Shown piece after piece: positions 45,636-53,515 of a stretch of DNA of 64,000 nucleotides (its first letter is position 1; each line of letters starts with the position of its first letter). The position numbers were made by a program, and so were the translations under genes. The notes below the pieces were generated by a model. That model had not been told where the DNA came from. It saw only the letters and a list, made by a program, of their open reading frames with translations, and searched no databases. The DNA lies in contig CAMYVB010000009.1 of NCBI GenBank assembly GCA_947302175.1, positions 1-64,000 on the forward strand, given 5' to 3'. This DNA is from an uncultured Bacteroidales bacterium. Its GTDB lineage: Bacteria > Bacteroidota > Bacteroidia > Bacteroidales > UBA932.

Positions 45636-46871
45636 CTATTTCATCATCGACACAGACGAATAAAATCCGTTGAAACTCCCCGTTTTGACGGTACCGGTAT
45701 CCCATATGAGAGGCTTCCCTGTGTCGAGATCGCTCATTGCGATTACCGCCCCCTTCCCCGTCCAGAGCACACAGCGGTGGGAGGGAAGAAACCATCTTCC
45801 CCTTGCGCCGTAGGACTTCCCGGCGCATTCAACCGCCTCCACCAGGCCATCCCGGCGCGAAACATAATCCTGCCCGCGAAAAATACTGCAGTCCCACGGA
45901 GTATATCCTTCAAGTCCGCTCTGCGACCAATGGGCCGTGTTAAGCGGCGTGTCGGAAAAATTCCTGAATGTTCCATAGAATTTGTACTGCCCATCTTCGA
46001 AAAACAGCCTGTAGTCCTGCTCCTTACGCGCGCCTACAATGGTCCAGTTGTAATCCTTCACCTTGTCCCCCGTGCAGAGCACCGGTCCACGGCCCGCCGT
46101 ACTCCTTCCGACGACCACCGTCTCTGACCCATCGTCCAGCCTGACATCATAGACCGTCCCCAGCACGTTGGGGATATCTATTTCTATTTCAGACCCCGCA
46201 GACAACCTGTACCACGCCCCACCCTGATGCGGCAGGCCTCCGCCGGTAAAAAACACAAAATATGGTTCCGAGCCGTCCGTCATGAAAGCTCCCGTATCCC
46301 CGAACGCCGGGTCGGATAGATCTCCATGGACGCATCCGCTCTTACGGGAAAACACATCTTCCCAGTCTTTGCGCAACACAAACCCTTCGCCCGAGGCGTT
46401 CTGGGAAAGAGTGTACAGCGCCCCCTCGTAGAGGCATATTCCCTTCAACAACTCTCTCTCAGTGGAAACGAATTCCGTAATGCCATCTTTTTTATAAACC
46501 GTACCGGCCTCTGAAGGCCCCTCGGTGTAGAGATGTCCCCCAACAACGTGGTGCTTATCGGCAGACAAGACTATGCCCGTCCCCGGGCCGGCATCTAGGC
46601 TTAGCAGCTCCTTTCCAGAGCAAAGCAGCTTGATTTTTCCGTTAACCGCGCCGTAGCTCGTGTCCCTGCGCCAGTCGTAACCCTCGGGGAACTCAACTGC
46701 TGAATACACGATCTTACCCTTAAGGGCGGCGATACTGTCCCTGAGGGAGCCGCTTCGGGAAGAAGTCTGCGAGCGGGTGCTCTTGCCGTTGATGTAAAAC
46801 TTTTCGCAAGAAATTGCGGTGCAGATAATTAGTGCCGCCAGAAGGCAGGCTGAAAGCGAAGTCCTTTTCAT
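45636..46871 (-). CDS. Hypothetical lipoprotein, possibly beta-propeller
   Basis: I start at 46871 (MKRTSLSACLLAALIICTAISC), a clean lipoprotein signal; this gives 411 residues. The rest alternates short beta-strands with Gly/Asp turns (DGITEFVSTERELLKGICLYEGALYTLSQ-type segments, with WTGKGAVIAMSDLDTGKPLIWDTG near the end), which suggests a six- or seven-bladed propeller, but no specific family is recognised. It is convergent with tsaE, only 2 nt apart, and alone in its unit. A short inverted repeat, GTGCAAA...TTTGCAC (46873-46890), lies just upstream. Confidence 0.65.
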   Translation of the reverse strand: MKRTSLSACLLAALIICTAISCEKFYINGKSTRSQTSSRSGSLRDSIAALKGKIVYSAVEFPEGYDWRRDTSYGAVNGKIKLLCSGKELLSLDAGPGTGIVLSADKHHVVGGHLYTEGPSEAGTVYKKDGITEFVSTERELLKGICLYEGALYTLSQNASGEGFVLRKDWEDVFSRKSGCVHGDLSDPAFGDTGAFMTDGSEPYFVFFTGGGLPHQGGAWYRLSAGSEIEIDIPNVLGTVYDVRLDDGSETVVVGRSTAGRGPVLCTGDKVKDYNWTIVGARKEQDYRLFFEDGQYKFYGTFRNFSDTPLNTAHWSQSGLEGYTPWDCSIFRGQDYVSRRDGLVEAVECAGKSYGARGRWFLPSHRCVLWTGKGAVIAMSDLDTGKPLIWDTGTVKTGSFNGFYSSVSMMK

Positions 46872-46897
46872 AGTGCAAACAGTTTTGCACAAGAAAA

Positions 46898-46928
46898 AGA
46901 AAAGAGCCGTGTTGTGAACGCGGCTCTT
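46898..46928 (-). terminator. Intrinsic terminator after the sigma/anti-sigma operon
   Basis: Minus-strand AAGAGCCG, an 11-nt loop and CGGCTCTT followed by TTCTTTTTCTT form a terminator about 32 nt after the stop of the barrel protein gene. Confidence 0.85.
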
Positions 46929-46960
46929 GCAGATTTTTATGTTTTTTATAGAAAAAACTT

Positions 46961-48196
46961 CTAAAGTTGGAATCGCAGACCAAGCTCCAGGTTGAACATG
47001 AAGGGCTGCTGGGTGCGTATGGTCTTGGGCTGTCCCTCGCCGAAGTAGTAGCGGGCGCTGGGGTCGAGATACAGGCTGATATGGTCGCTGAGGTTGAAGC
47101 TCACGCCGAGACCGAGAGCGGCCGAGCCCTGAACGCCGGGAACGCTCCGGGACAATGTGGAAAAACTGCCGTTCGCGGGATAGGTGACCTGCTGGAGTAT
47201 ACCCTTCTCGATCGAAGCGCCGGCGAAAGTGTACATCCCGACCTTGCCTCCTGAAAGGACGTCGAAATATACGTTGACGGGGATGCCGATGTAGTGGACG
47301 CTGTGGCGCATCTGCCCCTTCTCGAAAAACACGTCGCCTTCTGCGTAGCTGCCGGTGAAAGTCCTGCTGAGGAGCGAATAATTGACTCCGGCACCCACGG
47401 ACCAGCGGCCTGCTATGGGGAACCTTGCGGAAACGCCTACGGTGAAGGGGATGTCGTATACCGACTCGCTGTCTTCCCTCACGCCGGAAGGAACGGAAGC
47501 TGTGGCGGCTGAGGCAGCACCCATGAACGCCGCGCCGCGGGAAACGCGGGACGAGGCGTCGTTGGTGCCCACGAGTCCGTTGATGCTCAGCGAAGGACGC
47601 GCTTTCGCGCGGCTCTTAAGGGCATCCTCATAGTCCATGAGAGCGAAGGGATCTGCGACCGTCCTCTTGTCATTCACCGCCTTAGAGGGAGTTTCACTTA
47701 CCGTCACGCTACCTGCTTTTTCGGCCGCAACAGTGCTTTCCCCGGCCTGTGCGGGAGTCTCATCCGCGACCTGGGTAACAGCCGCGACCGGCTCCGTAGA
47801 AACCACTTCCTGCGAAGTAGCAGCCTTCTTTGCGGAAACGCGGCTGCGCGAAGCAGCAACGGGGGCTGCGCTCTTAACAACTTCTTCTAATACAGGATCG
47901 GTAACGGGGACTTCAATCGCTTCATCAACGGAAAGGTCGGAAACCTGGGCCACGACATTCCCGCTCTCCGCCATAGGGAGCGTTGCATCCGAAGGGCGCA
48001 AGGTAAGGACCAGCGCGAGGGAGGCGGCGATTGCCGCGCCAACGACGCCCAGACGTCCGAACAAGACTGCCCGGCGTCTGCGCACCATACGGCCGTGGAC
48101 CGCCTCCCATGCCCCCGACGGGACATCGGCGGAGGCCTCTTCCAGAAGCGACCGTATCTCGCGATAGAACTCTATGTCGTTATTACCTTTCATCAT
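46961..48196 (-). CDS. Anti-sigma-like inner-membrane anchor fused to an outer-membrane beta-barrel
   Basis: A 411-residue protein. Residues 1-43 look like a cytoplasmic anti-sigma segment (FYREIRSLLEEASADVPSGAWEAVHGRM), residues about 44-66 are a membrane helix after RRRRAV, residues about 70-190 are a low-complexity Ala/Val/Thr/Glu linker, and residues about 200-411 form a beta-barrel (YDIPFTVGVSARFPIAGRWSVGAGVNYSLL ... ending in FNLELGLRFQL). It overlaps the sigma gene by 14 nt, so they are coupled. One polypeptide would thus reach from cytoplasm to outer membrane. Related layouts occur next to ECF sigma genes in other Bacteroidetes. Confidence 0.78.
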   Translation of the reverse strand: MMKGNNDIEFYREIRSLLEEASADVPSGAWEAVHGRMVRRRRAVLFGRLGVVGAAIAASLALVLTLRPSDATLPMAESGNVVAQVSDLSVDEAIEVPVTDPVLEEVVKSAAPVAASRSRVSAKKAATSQEVVSTEPVAAVTQVADETPAQAGESTVAAEKAGSVTVSETPSKAVNDKRTVADPFALMDYEDALKSRAKARPSLSINGLVGTNDASSRVSRGAAFMGAASAATASVPSGVREDSESVYDIPFTVGVSARFPIAGRWSVGAGVNYSLLSRTFTGSYAEGDVFFEKGQMRHSVHYIGIPVNVYFDVLSGGKVGMYTFAGASIEKGILQQVTYPANGSFSTLSRSVPGVQGSAALGLGVSFNLSDHISLYLDPSARYYFGEGQPKTIRTQQPFMFNLELGLRFQL

Positions 48197-48743
48197 TCAT
48201 TTTCTTAATCTTTGCCTGCAACAGCACCCTGGCCCTTTGGAGCTGGGATCGGGAAGTATTCTCCGAAATGCCCAGGATATCGGCTATGTCCTTGTGGGAA
48301 TACCCTTCAACGACATACATATTGAACACCGTCCTGAAGCCCGGAGGGAGCTCGGCGACCATGCGCATTATCTCCTTGTATCCGATAGTCTGCAAGGCCG
48401 TCACTCCCTGGCTTTCCATCCCGCCCGCGACTTCCACCTCCGCGCTGCCTTTCAGCACGTCGGACTTGCGCAGGCTCATGAGCGCCGTGTTGACAAAGAT
48501 CTTTCTTGCCCACCCTTCAAAAGAACCGACACCTGAAAAACTGTCAAGCTTTGAGAATAAGGTCACAAAGCCGTCTTGAAGAACATCCTCTGCCGCCATC
48601 GAGTCCCCCATATAGCGCAAGCATACGGCGGACATTTTGGGCGCCAAACGGTCAAATATCGCTTTCTGGGCGCGTGGGTTGCCGTTTTTCGCCAGGCGGA
48701 GCAGGTCTTGCTCTCCAGGTTCCAGTACATTTCTTTCGGGCAT
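48183..48743 (-). CDS. ECF RNA polymerase sigma factor
   Basis: A 186-residue sigma-70 family member with region 2 (IFDRLAPKMSAVCLRYMGDSMAAEDVLQDGFVTLF, about residues 29-63) and region 4 (YSHKDIADILGISENTSRSQLQRAR, about 148-172). Region 3 is absent, as in ECF sigmas. It overlaps the fused anti-sigma/barrel gene by 14 nt, so the pair forms a regulatory module likely sensing outer-membrane or envelope state. Divergent from the TPR gene. Confidence 0.93.
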   Translation of the reverse strand: MPERNVLEPGEQDLLRLAKNGNPRAQKAIFDRLAPKMSAVCLRYMGDSMAAEDVLQDGFVTLFSKLDSFSGVGSFEGWARKIFVNTALMSLRKSDVLKGSAEVEVAGGMESQGVTALQTIGYKEIMRMVAELPPGFRTVFNMYVVEGYSHKDIADILGISENTSRSQLQRARVLLQAKIKKMNDER

Positions 48744-48859
48744 AGTGCCTCGGGTGATCGTTTCTTTAGATGCCTTTCCCGCCTAGAACGTTGCATCAAA
48801 GACGCGAAAATCCTTCGGCGGGACTCTGCGAAAATAACTAAAATCGTTGGATTTTGTAC

Positions 48860-48867
48860 TATTTTTG
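48860..48867 (+). promoter_or_regulatory. Bacteroidetes -7 box for the TPR-EnvC-sirtuin unit
   Basis: TATTTTTG, a perfect TAnnTTTG, ends 6 nt before the TPR gene's ATG at 48874, implying an almost leaderless transcript. Confidence 0.6.
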
Positions 48868-48873
48868 CAATTG

Positions 48874-50601
48874 ATGAAAAGCATGATGAAAAGATTGACT
48901 GCCGCGGCAGGGGTCCTTGTGCTGCTCATAAGTATCAGCCTGACCTGCGACGCGCAAAAGAAAAGCACCCTCAAAGCCACCGAAGGCGCCCTCGTCGATG
49001 CGGTGACTCTCTTTGACGACGCCCAATACTCCAAAGCGCTTCCCATGCTGGAAGCCATATGCACCGTCTCCCCCTCAAATGACGCGGCCTGGTACTACCG
49101 CGGCCTTTGCGAAGCATATCTCGGGGATAGCGACAACGCCATAGCCCACGTCCGAGAAGCCTCCCGCCTCGACCCGTCCAACTACTGGTACCGCGACCGC
49201 CTGGCCCGCCTCTACGCAGGCACGGGGCAGCTGGAAGCCGCAGCCGACATATATGAGTCGCTCGCCAAAGACTTCCCCAAAAACAATGAAATCTACTATA
49301 CCCTCGTAAGGATATACCTCCAGCTGGGCAACAGCGACAAGCTCATTTCCACGGTAGAAGAGATAGAAACAGTGTCAGGCCGTGACGAAATGACAGTCCT
49401 CACCCGCTACGACGCCCTCATGCGTCTGGGCAGGCAGGACGAAGCCTACTCTGTGCTCGAGCAGTACAACGACGAATTCTCGTCAGCGAGGATACTCTGC
49501 GCTATGGGAGACTACAACATAGCCCGCTTCCGCGACACCCTCGCCCTCGACAACTACACCGAAGCCCTGTCGTACGAGGCCGGCAATCCCCAGGCCCTGC
49601 TCGGCATCTCCGAAGTCTACCGCTATCGCAGCGACTATCCCAACTACTTCGCCTCCGTCAACTCCTTCATCACGGGAGAGCAGGTGCCGCTCGATGCGAA
49701 ATCGCGCTACATGGAGTCCCTTTTCAGGCACACCGACGGCGCATTTTTCAGGAATTTCAAGGCCAACCTCGACCTCCTCGTCGAAAACTACGTGGCCCAG
49801 GCTCCCGCCGACACCCTGGTCGGCGCCACCGCCAGTTCGTATTACTACAACACCGGCAACTCCGCCAAAGCCCTCGAAACCATCAGCTACACGGTCGAGA
49901 CCAACCCCACCCACATCAGCTCCCGCGCCCTTCAAATCCAGCTCCTTTCCCTAATGGAAGACTGGGACGCTCTCGACTCGGCCTGCGAAAAGGCATGGGC
50001 GGACTTCCCCGAAGAGCCCGGCTTCCTCGAGATGAAGACCTACGCCGACTACCACAAGAAGGACTACGACACCCTCATAGCCGACTGCGAGCGTCTCATC
50101 GCCGCAGCGCCCAGGGACACCGCTGTCATCGTACGGGCCCTCTCTACCATAGGCGACACCTATTACATGAAGGGCGACTCGCGCCGCGCTTTCTCCACCT
50201 ACGAAAAGGCCCTCAAGATCGATCCCGGCAACTGCCCCATCCTCAACAACTACGCATACTATCTCTCCCTCGAAGGCCGCAAGCTCAAGAAGGCCTACGC
50301 CATGAGCAAGATAACCATAGAGAAGGAGCCCGACAACGCCACCTACCTCGACACCTTCGGGTGGATACTCTTCCTCCAGGGGAAAGCCCTGGAAGCCAAG
50401 CCCTTCTTCAAGCACGCAATGCTCTACGGTGGCAAGGACTCCATCGCCATCCTCGACCACTACGCCGAAGTCCTCTACGCCCTCAAGGAGTACGACCTCG
50501 CCCGCGTCTACTGGAACATGGCCAAAGCCAAGAATGAGAACGGCGAAATCCCCGACCTCGACGCAAGGGTGGACAAAAAGCTCAAAGCCATAGACAAATG
50601 A
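48874..50601 (+). CDS. Tetratricopeptide-repeat protein with signal peptide
   Basis: I start at 48874 (MKSMMKRLTAAAGVLVLL), downstream of the promoter box; 48883 and 48886 are alternative ATGs. The 575-residue product has a signal peptide ending near SLTCDAQ and is otherwise TPR repeats through the full length (AWYYRGLCEAYLGDSDNAIAHVREASRLDP; AFSTYEKALKIDPGNCPILNNYAYYLSL; NATYLDTFGWILFLQGKALEAKPFFKHAM). It is a periplasmic or outer-membrane-associated scaffold. It overlaps the EnvC-like gene by 4 nt, suggesting a shared role in envelope growth. Specific function unknown. Confidence 0.85.
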   Translation: MKSMMKRLTAAAGVLVLLISISLTCDAQKKSTLKATEGALVDAVTLFDDAQYSKALPMLEAICTVSPSNDAAWYYRGLCEAYLGDSDNAIAHVREASRLDPSNYWYRDRLARLYAGTGQLEAAADIYESLAKDFPKNNEIYYTLVRIYLQLGNSDKLISTVEEIETVSGRDEMTVLTRYDALMRLGRQDEAYSVLEQYNDEFSSARILCAMGDYNIARFRDTLALDNYTEALSYEAGNPQALLGISEVYRYRSDYPNYFASVNSFITGEQVPLDAKSRYMESLFRHTDGAFFRNFKANLDLLVENYVAQAPADTLVGATASSYYYNTGNSAKALETISYTVETNPTHISSRALQIQLLSLMEDWDALDSACEKAWADFPEEPGFLEMKTYADYHKKDYDTLIADCERLIAAAPRDTAVIVRALSTIGDTYYMKGDSRRAFSTYEKALKIDPGNCPILNNYAYYLSLEGRKLKKAYAMSKITIEKEPDNATYLDTFGWILFLQGKALEAKPFFKHAMLYGGKDSIAILDHYAEVLYALKEYDLARVYWNMAKAKNENGEIPDLDARVDKKLKAIDK

Positions 50602-51803
50602 CACCCCGGAGACTGATTTCCATACTCTTCCTGGCAAGTGCAGTGCTGCTGACTGCGCAGACCCTCTGCGCCCAAAACGTCAGCGACAAGCAGGCCCGCA
50701 AGGACCGCCTCGAGAAGGAAATCGCCATCCTGGACAAGCAAATCCGCATCAACAGCTCCAAAAACGCCGACGCCCTCGCCCGCCTCTCGCTCCTCCAGAG
50801 CAAGATCAAGGCCCGCCAGAGCCTCGTGGACGAAAGCAACAGGGAGCTCGACGCCATCAACGGCAGGATTGCAGCCAAGCAAAAGGAAATAGACCTGCGC
50901 CAGGCCCGGCTCGACACCATGACCGCCTATTCCGGCCGCCTGATACGCAGCGCCTACAAAAACCGCGACACCCGCGTCTGGTACATATATATCCTCGCCA
51001 GCGAGAGCGTCTCGCAGGGCCTCAGGAGGGCCGCATTCTTCAAGAACCTCTCCTCCACTATGGCTGCCCAGGCCGCGAAGATAAAAGCCGAAAAAGCCGA
51101 GCTCGAGAAGGAAAAAGCCGCCCTGGACGCCCTTGCCGCCGAAGCGCGCACCCTCAGGGACTACCGCGTCCGCGAGCTCAACAGCTTGAAAAAAGAGGAA
51201 AAGGAAGCCAAGAACCTCAGCGCCAACCTCAAGCGGCAGAAGACAAAATACCAGAAAGAACTCGCCGCAAAACGCAAGCAGGCCGACGCCCTCGAAAGGG
51301 AAATACGCAACGCCATCAAATCCGCCAAGTCCGGCGGCAAATCCGGCAGCGGCAAGAACAAGCCCAAGGCCCAGGTGGACTACACCCTGGCAAAGCAGTT
51401 CGTCGCCAACAAGGGCAAACTCCCCTGGCCGGCGGAAGGCGCCCTTACCGGCCGCTTCGGCAAGCAGTACCACCCGGTTTTCACCCGCCTCCGCCTTCCG
51501 GAGAACAACGGCATCAACATAGCCGTTTCTCCCGACGCCCCCGTCAAAGCCGTTTTCGACGGCACCGTAGCCCAGATTTCCGTCCTTCCCGGATACCACC
51601 AGTGCATCCTCATCCAGCACGGCGACTACTTCACCCTCTACTCCAAGATGAAGGACGTCAAGGTGAAGGCCGGCGACAAAGTGACCACGGGCCAGGCAAT
51701 CGGCACCGTGGACACCATCTCAGGCGAGACAGTCCTCCACTTCGAAATATGGGACGACAACACCTCTCCCCGCGACCCCGAGGTCTGGCTGCGTCCCCGC
51801 TAA
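50598..51803 (+). CDS. EnvC-like murein hydrolase activator with degenerate M23 domain
   Basis: A 401-residue protein: signal peptide (to about 26, ending TLCAQN), a long coiled coil (about 30-250), a Lys/Ser/Gly linker, and a LytM domain (about 265-401). The zinc-binding first motif HxGxD is replaced by NNGINIAV, and the HLH motif is reduced to LHFEIW, so the domain should be non-catalytic, as in EnvC and NlpD, which activate amidases. It is translationally coupled to the TPR gene (4-nt overlap). It differs from the catalytic M23 pair at 11-13 kb. Confidence 0.88.
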   Translation: MTPRRLISILFLASAVLLTAQTLCAQNVSDKQARKDRLEKEIAILDKQIRINSSKNADALARLSLLQSKIKARQSLVDESNRELDAINGRIAAKQKEIDLRQARLDTMTAYSGRLIRSAYKNRDTRVWYIYILASESVSQGLRRAAFFKNLSSTMAAQAAKIKAEKAELEKEKAALDALAAEARTLRDYRVRELNSLKKEEKEAKNLSANLKRQKTKYQKELAAKRKQADALEREIRNAIKSAKSGGKSGSGKNKPKAQVDYTLAKQFVANKGKLPWPAEGALTGRFGKQYHPVFTRLRLPENNGINIAVSPDAPVKAVFDGTVAQISVLPGYHQCILIQHGDYFTLYSKMKDVKVKAGDKVTTGQAIGTVDTISGETVLHFEIWDDNTSPRDPEVWLRPR

Positions 51804-51815
51804 ATACTTTACCAC

Positions 51816-52520
51816 ATGAAGATTTGCGTACTCACCGGCGCCGGTGTGAGCGCCGAAAGCGGACTTTCCACCTACCGCGACAGCGGCGGCACATGGGATA
51901 ACTACGACCCCATGGTGGTCGCATCCATCCAGGGCTGGCATTCCGACCCTGAGACGGTGCTGAGTTTCTACAATGGTCTGCGAAAGCGCATGGCTGCGTG
52001 CAAACCCAACAGCGCCCATCTCGACATTGCTGCCCTTGAGAAAGAGCACGAGGTGGTCGTCATCACCCAGAATGTCGACGACCTCCACGAAAGGGCCGGG
52101 AGCAGCCACATTATCCACCTCCACGGCGAAGCCACCAAGATACGCCCCGAAGACTGTTTCAACGACTACGACCGCTTCAGCGAAAAGAAAGTGAAGGACA
52201 TAGGCTACTCGGAAGTGAAAATTGGCGATAAGGACGGCCGCGGCGTGCAATACCGCCCTCACATAGTCTTTTTCGGCGAAGCAGTCCCCAAGATGGACGA
52301 AGCTATAAAGGCCGTTGAAGAGGCTGACGTCCTTCTGATAGTGGGCACTTCCCTCCAGGTCTATCCTGCCGCATCGCTCTATCATTATGCCCGGTACGAC
52401 GCCCCTGTTTTCATCGTCGACCCGGCCGACGTCTCCGTCCCCCAAAGGGTCGTCCACATACGCGAAAAAGCCACAAATGGCCTCAAAACCTTCATTTCTG
52501 CCCTCAAAAAGCTCCAATGA
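51816..52520 (+). CDS. Sir2-family NAD-dependent protein deacylase lacking the zinc-binding cysteines
   Basis: A 234-residue sirtuin. GAGVSAESGLSTYRDSGGTWDNY is the NAD-binding and flexible loop region, ITQNVDDLHERAG and HLHGE (catalytic His) follow, and LIVGTSLQVYPAASL is the second NAD segment. Where classical sirtuins have two CxxC pairs, this protein has one cysteine in a 60-residue stretch (IRPEDCFNDYDRF ... QYRPHIVFFGEAVP). Similar zinc-less sirtuins occur in other Bacteroidetes. It lies 12 nt after the EnvC-like gene; a terminator overlaps its stop codon. Confidence 0.9.
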   Translation: MKICVLTGAGVSAESGLSTYRDSGGTWDNYDPMVVASIQGWHSDPETVLSFYNGLRKRMAACKPNSAHLDIAALEKEHEVVVITQNVDDLHERAGSSHIIHLHGEATKIRPEDCFNDYDRFSEKKVKDIGYSEVKIGDKDGRGVQYRPHIVFFGEAVPKMDEAIKAVEEADVLLIVGTSLQVYPAASLYHYARYDAPVFIVDPADVSVPQRVVHIREKATNGLKTFISALKKLQ

Positions 52521-52532
52521 CGAGCTTTTTTT
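52507..52532 (+). terminator. Intrinsic terminator overlapping the sirtuin stop codon
   Basis: AAAGCTC, a loop containing the TGA stop, then GAGCTTTTTTT: a 7-bp stem with a seven-T run. Confidence 0.85.
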
Positions 52533-52561
52533 ATTATATTGGCCATTTAGTGGAAGTTTAA

Positions 52562-52579
52562 CGAGCCTTTAGGAGGCTC
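52562..52579 (+). promoter_or_regulatory. Hairpin ahead of the 46-residue peptide gene
   Basis: GAGCCT-TTAGG-AGGCTC forms a perfect 6-bp stem 16 nt before the small gene's ATG. It has no T-tract, so it is more likely a leader structure or operator than a terminator. An imperfect box, CACTTTG, directly precedes the ATG. Confidence 0.35.
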
Positions 52580-52594
52580 AAAAAGACACTTTGC

Positions 52595-52735
52595 ATGAAA
52601 AAGAAAGATGATTATTTAGCTCCGGAGGCCCTTACGACAATGGCCGTTTCGGGGGCTCTGATATGCGCAAGCCCCCACGGCATTGACGGGAGCCGCGACG
52701 ATTACGACACTTCTGATAATGAATTATACTTGTAG
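52595..52735 (+). CDS. Small peptide (46 residues) heading the fimbrillin-like operon
   Basis: Too short for the ORF track. It starts MKKKDDYLAPEALTTMAVSG, continues through a Cys-containing segment (ALICASPHGID) and ends in an acidic tail (YDTSDNELYL). Short proteins with a Lys-rich start, a (Y/I)xxPE motif and an acidic C-terminus are common ahead of surface lipoprotein or fimbrillin genes in Bacteroidetes; their role is not established. The stop is 3 nt before the fimbrillin-like ATG, so the two are read together. No signal peptide is evident. Confidence 0.65.
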   Translation: MKKKDDYLAPEALTTMAVSGALICASPHGIDGSRDDYDTSDNELYL

Positions 52736-52738
52736 GAC

Positions 52739-53479
52739 ATGAGAAAGATATTCATATATCTGGCCGCAGCACTGTTCCTTCTGTCCTGCAACAAGGAATT
52801 AGGTGTGGCACCGACCTATACCCTGACCGTGGAGGTCGGAAATGAAAGGACCAGGGCGCTGAACCTTGAATCCGATACCATAAAGGCCGCGTGGGCCGAG
52901 GGCGAGGAGGTAACGGTGCGCAATGGCTCAGGAGATTACCTGGGCACGCTTACGGCACAGTCTTCCGGCACGAGCACCACGCTCACAGGGACCATCACCG
53001 GAGACATGTATGTTAATAGAAAGCTCGTGCTGGATTTCCTAAGTCCCGCCTATGAGAACCAGGACGGCACGCTCACCGGGAATACCACCAGTATCGACAA
53101 GGTATGTGATTATGCCACGGCTTCAGTCAAAGTCAAGAGCATTGAAGGCGACACCGTAACCACGGATGAGGCACATTTCAGCAACAGGCAGGCAATCGTG
53201 AGATTCAAGATAAAACTCAACGACATTGATGTCCCCGCGGATGAAATGACGATTACGGTTTCCGGCTATGTTTCCGGTGGGCCGTCCAGCAAAACGATTT
53301 CTGTGCATCCCCAAAGACAATACGATGAGTTGTACGTTGCCATTCCTTGTTATTACAATACGGAGAGCGAAGCGTTAACCTTATCTTTTAATGTGGTAGT
53401 GATGGGGATTCCCCTCACAAAGAACGCATCAATGAATTTGAAAAATGGTGGTTTTTATCGGGCCACTTTGTCTTTATGA
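52739..53479 (+). CDS. Fimbrillin-like (Mfa/FimA superfamily) lipoprotein
   Basis: A 246-residue protein with a lipoprotein signal (LFLLSCNKEL). The mature part has fimbrillin-family features: TYTLTVEVGNERTRAL with an Arg near the mature N-terminus, IKAAWAEGEEVTVRNGSGDYLGTLTA, and a C-terminal beta-strand domain ending FYRATLSL. Fimbrillins are exported as lipoproteins and trimmed by a gingipain-like protease before donor-strand polymerisation; whether this one polymerises is unknown. It follows the small peptide by 3 nt. Its DNA is visibly more AT-rich than the host genes before it. Confidence 0.75.
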   Translation: MRKIFIYLAAALFLLSCNKELGVAPTYTLTVEVGNERTRALNLESDTIKAAWAEGEEVTVRNGSGDYLGTLTAQSSGTSTTLTGTITGDMYVNRKLVLDFLSPAYENQDGTLTGNTTSIDKVCDYATASVKVKSIEGDTVTTDEAHFSNRQAIVRFKIKLNDIDVPADEMTITVSGYVSGGPSSKTISVHPQRQYDELYVAIPCYYNTESEALTLSFNVVVMGIPLTKNASMNLKNGGFYRATLSL

Positions 53480-53487
53480 TAATTTTG
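53480..53487 (+). promoter_or_regulatory. Bacteroidetes -7 box inside the fimbrillin-like cluster
   Basis: TAATTTTG, a perfect TAnnTTTG, begins directly after the fimbrillin-like stop codon and ends 28 nt before the ATG of the 347-residue lipoprotein, so the last two genes can be expressed independently. Confidence 0.6.
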
Positions 53488-53515
53488 ACTCTATCAGATA
53501 ATTATTTTTATCGTT

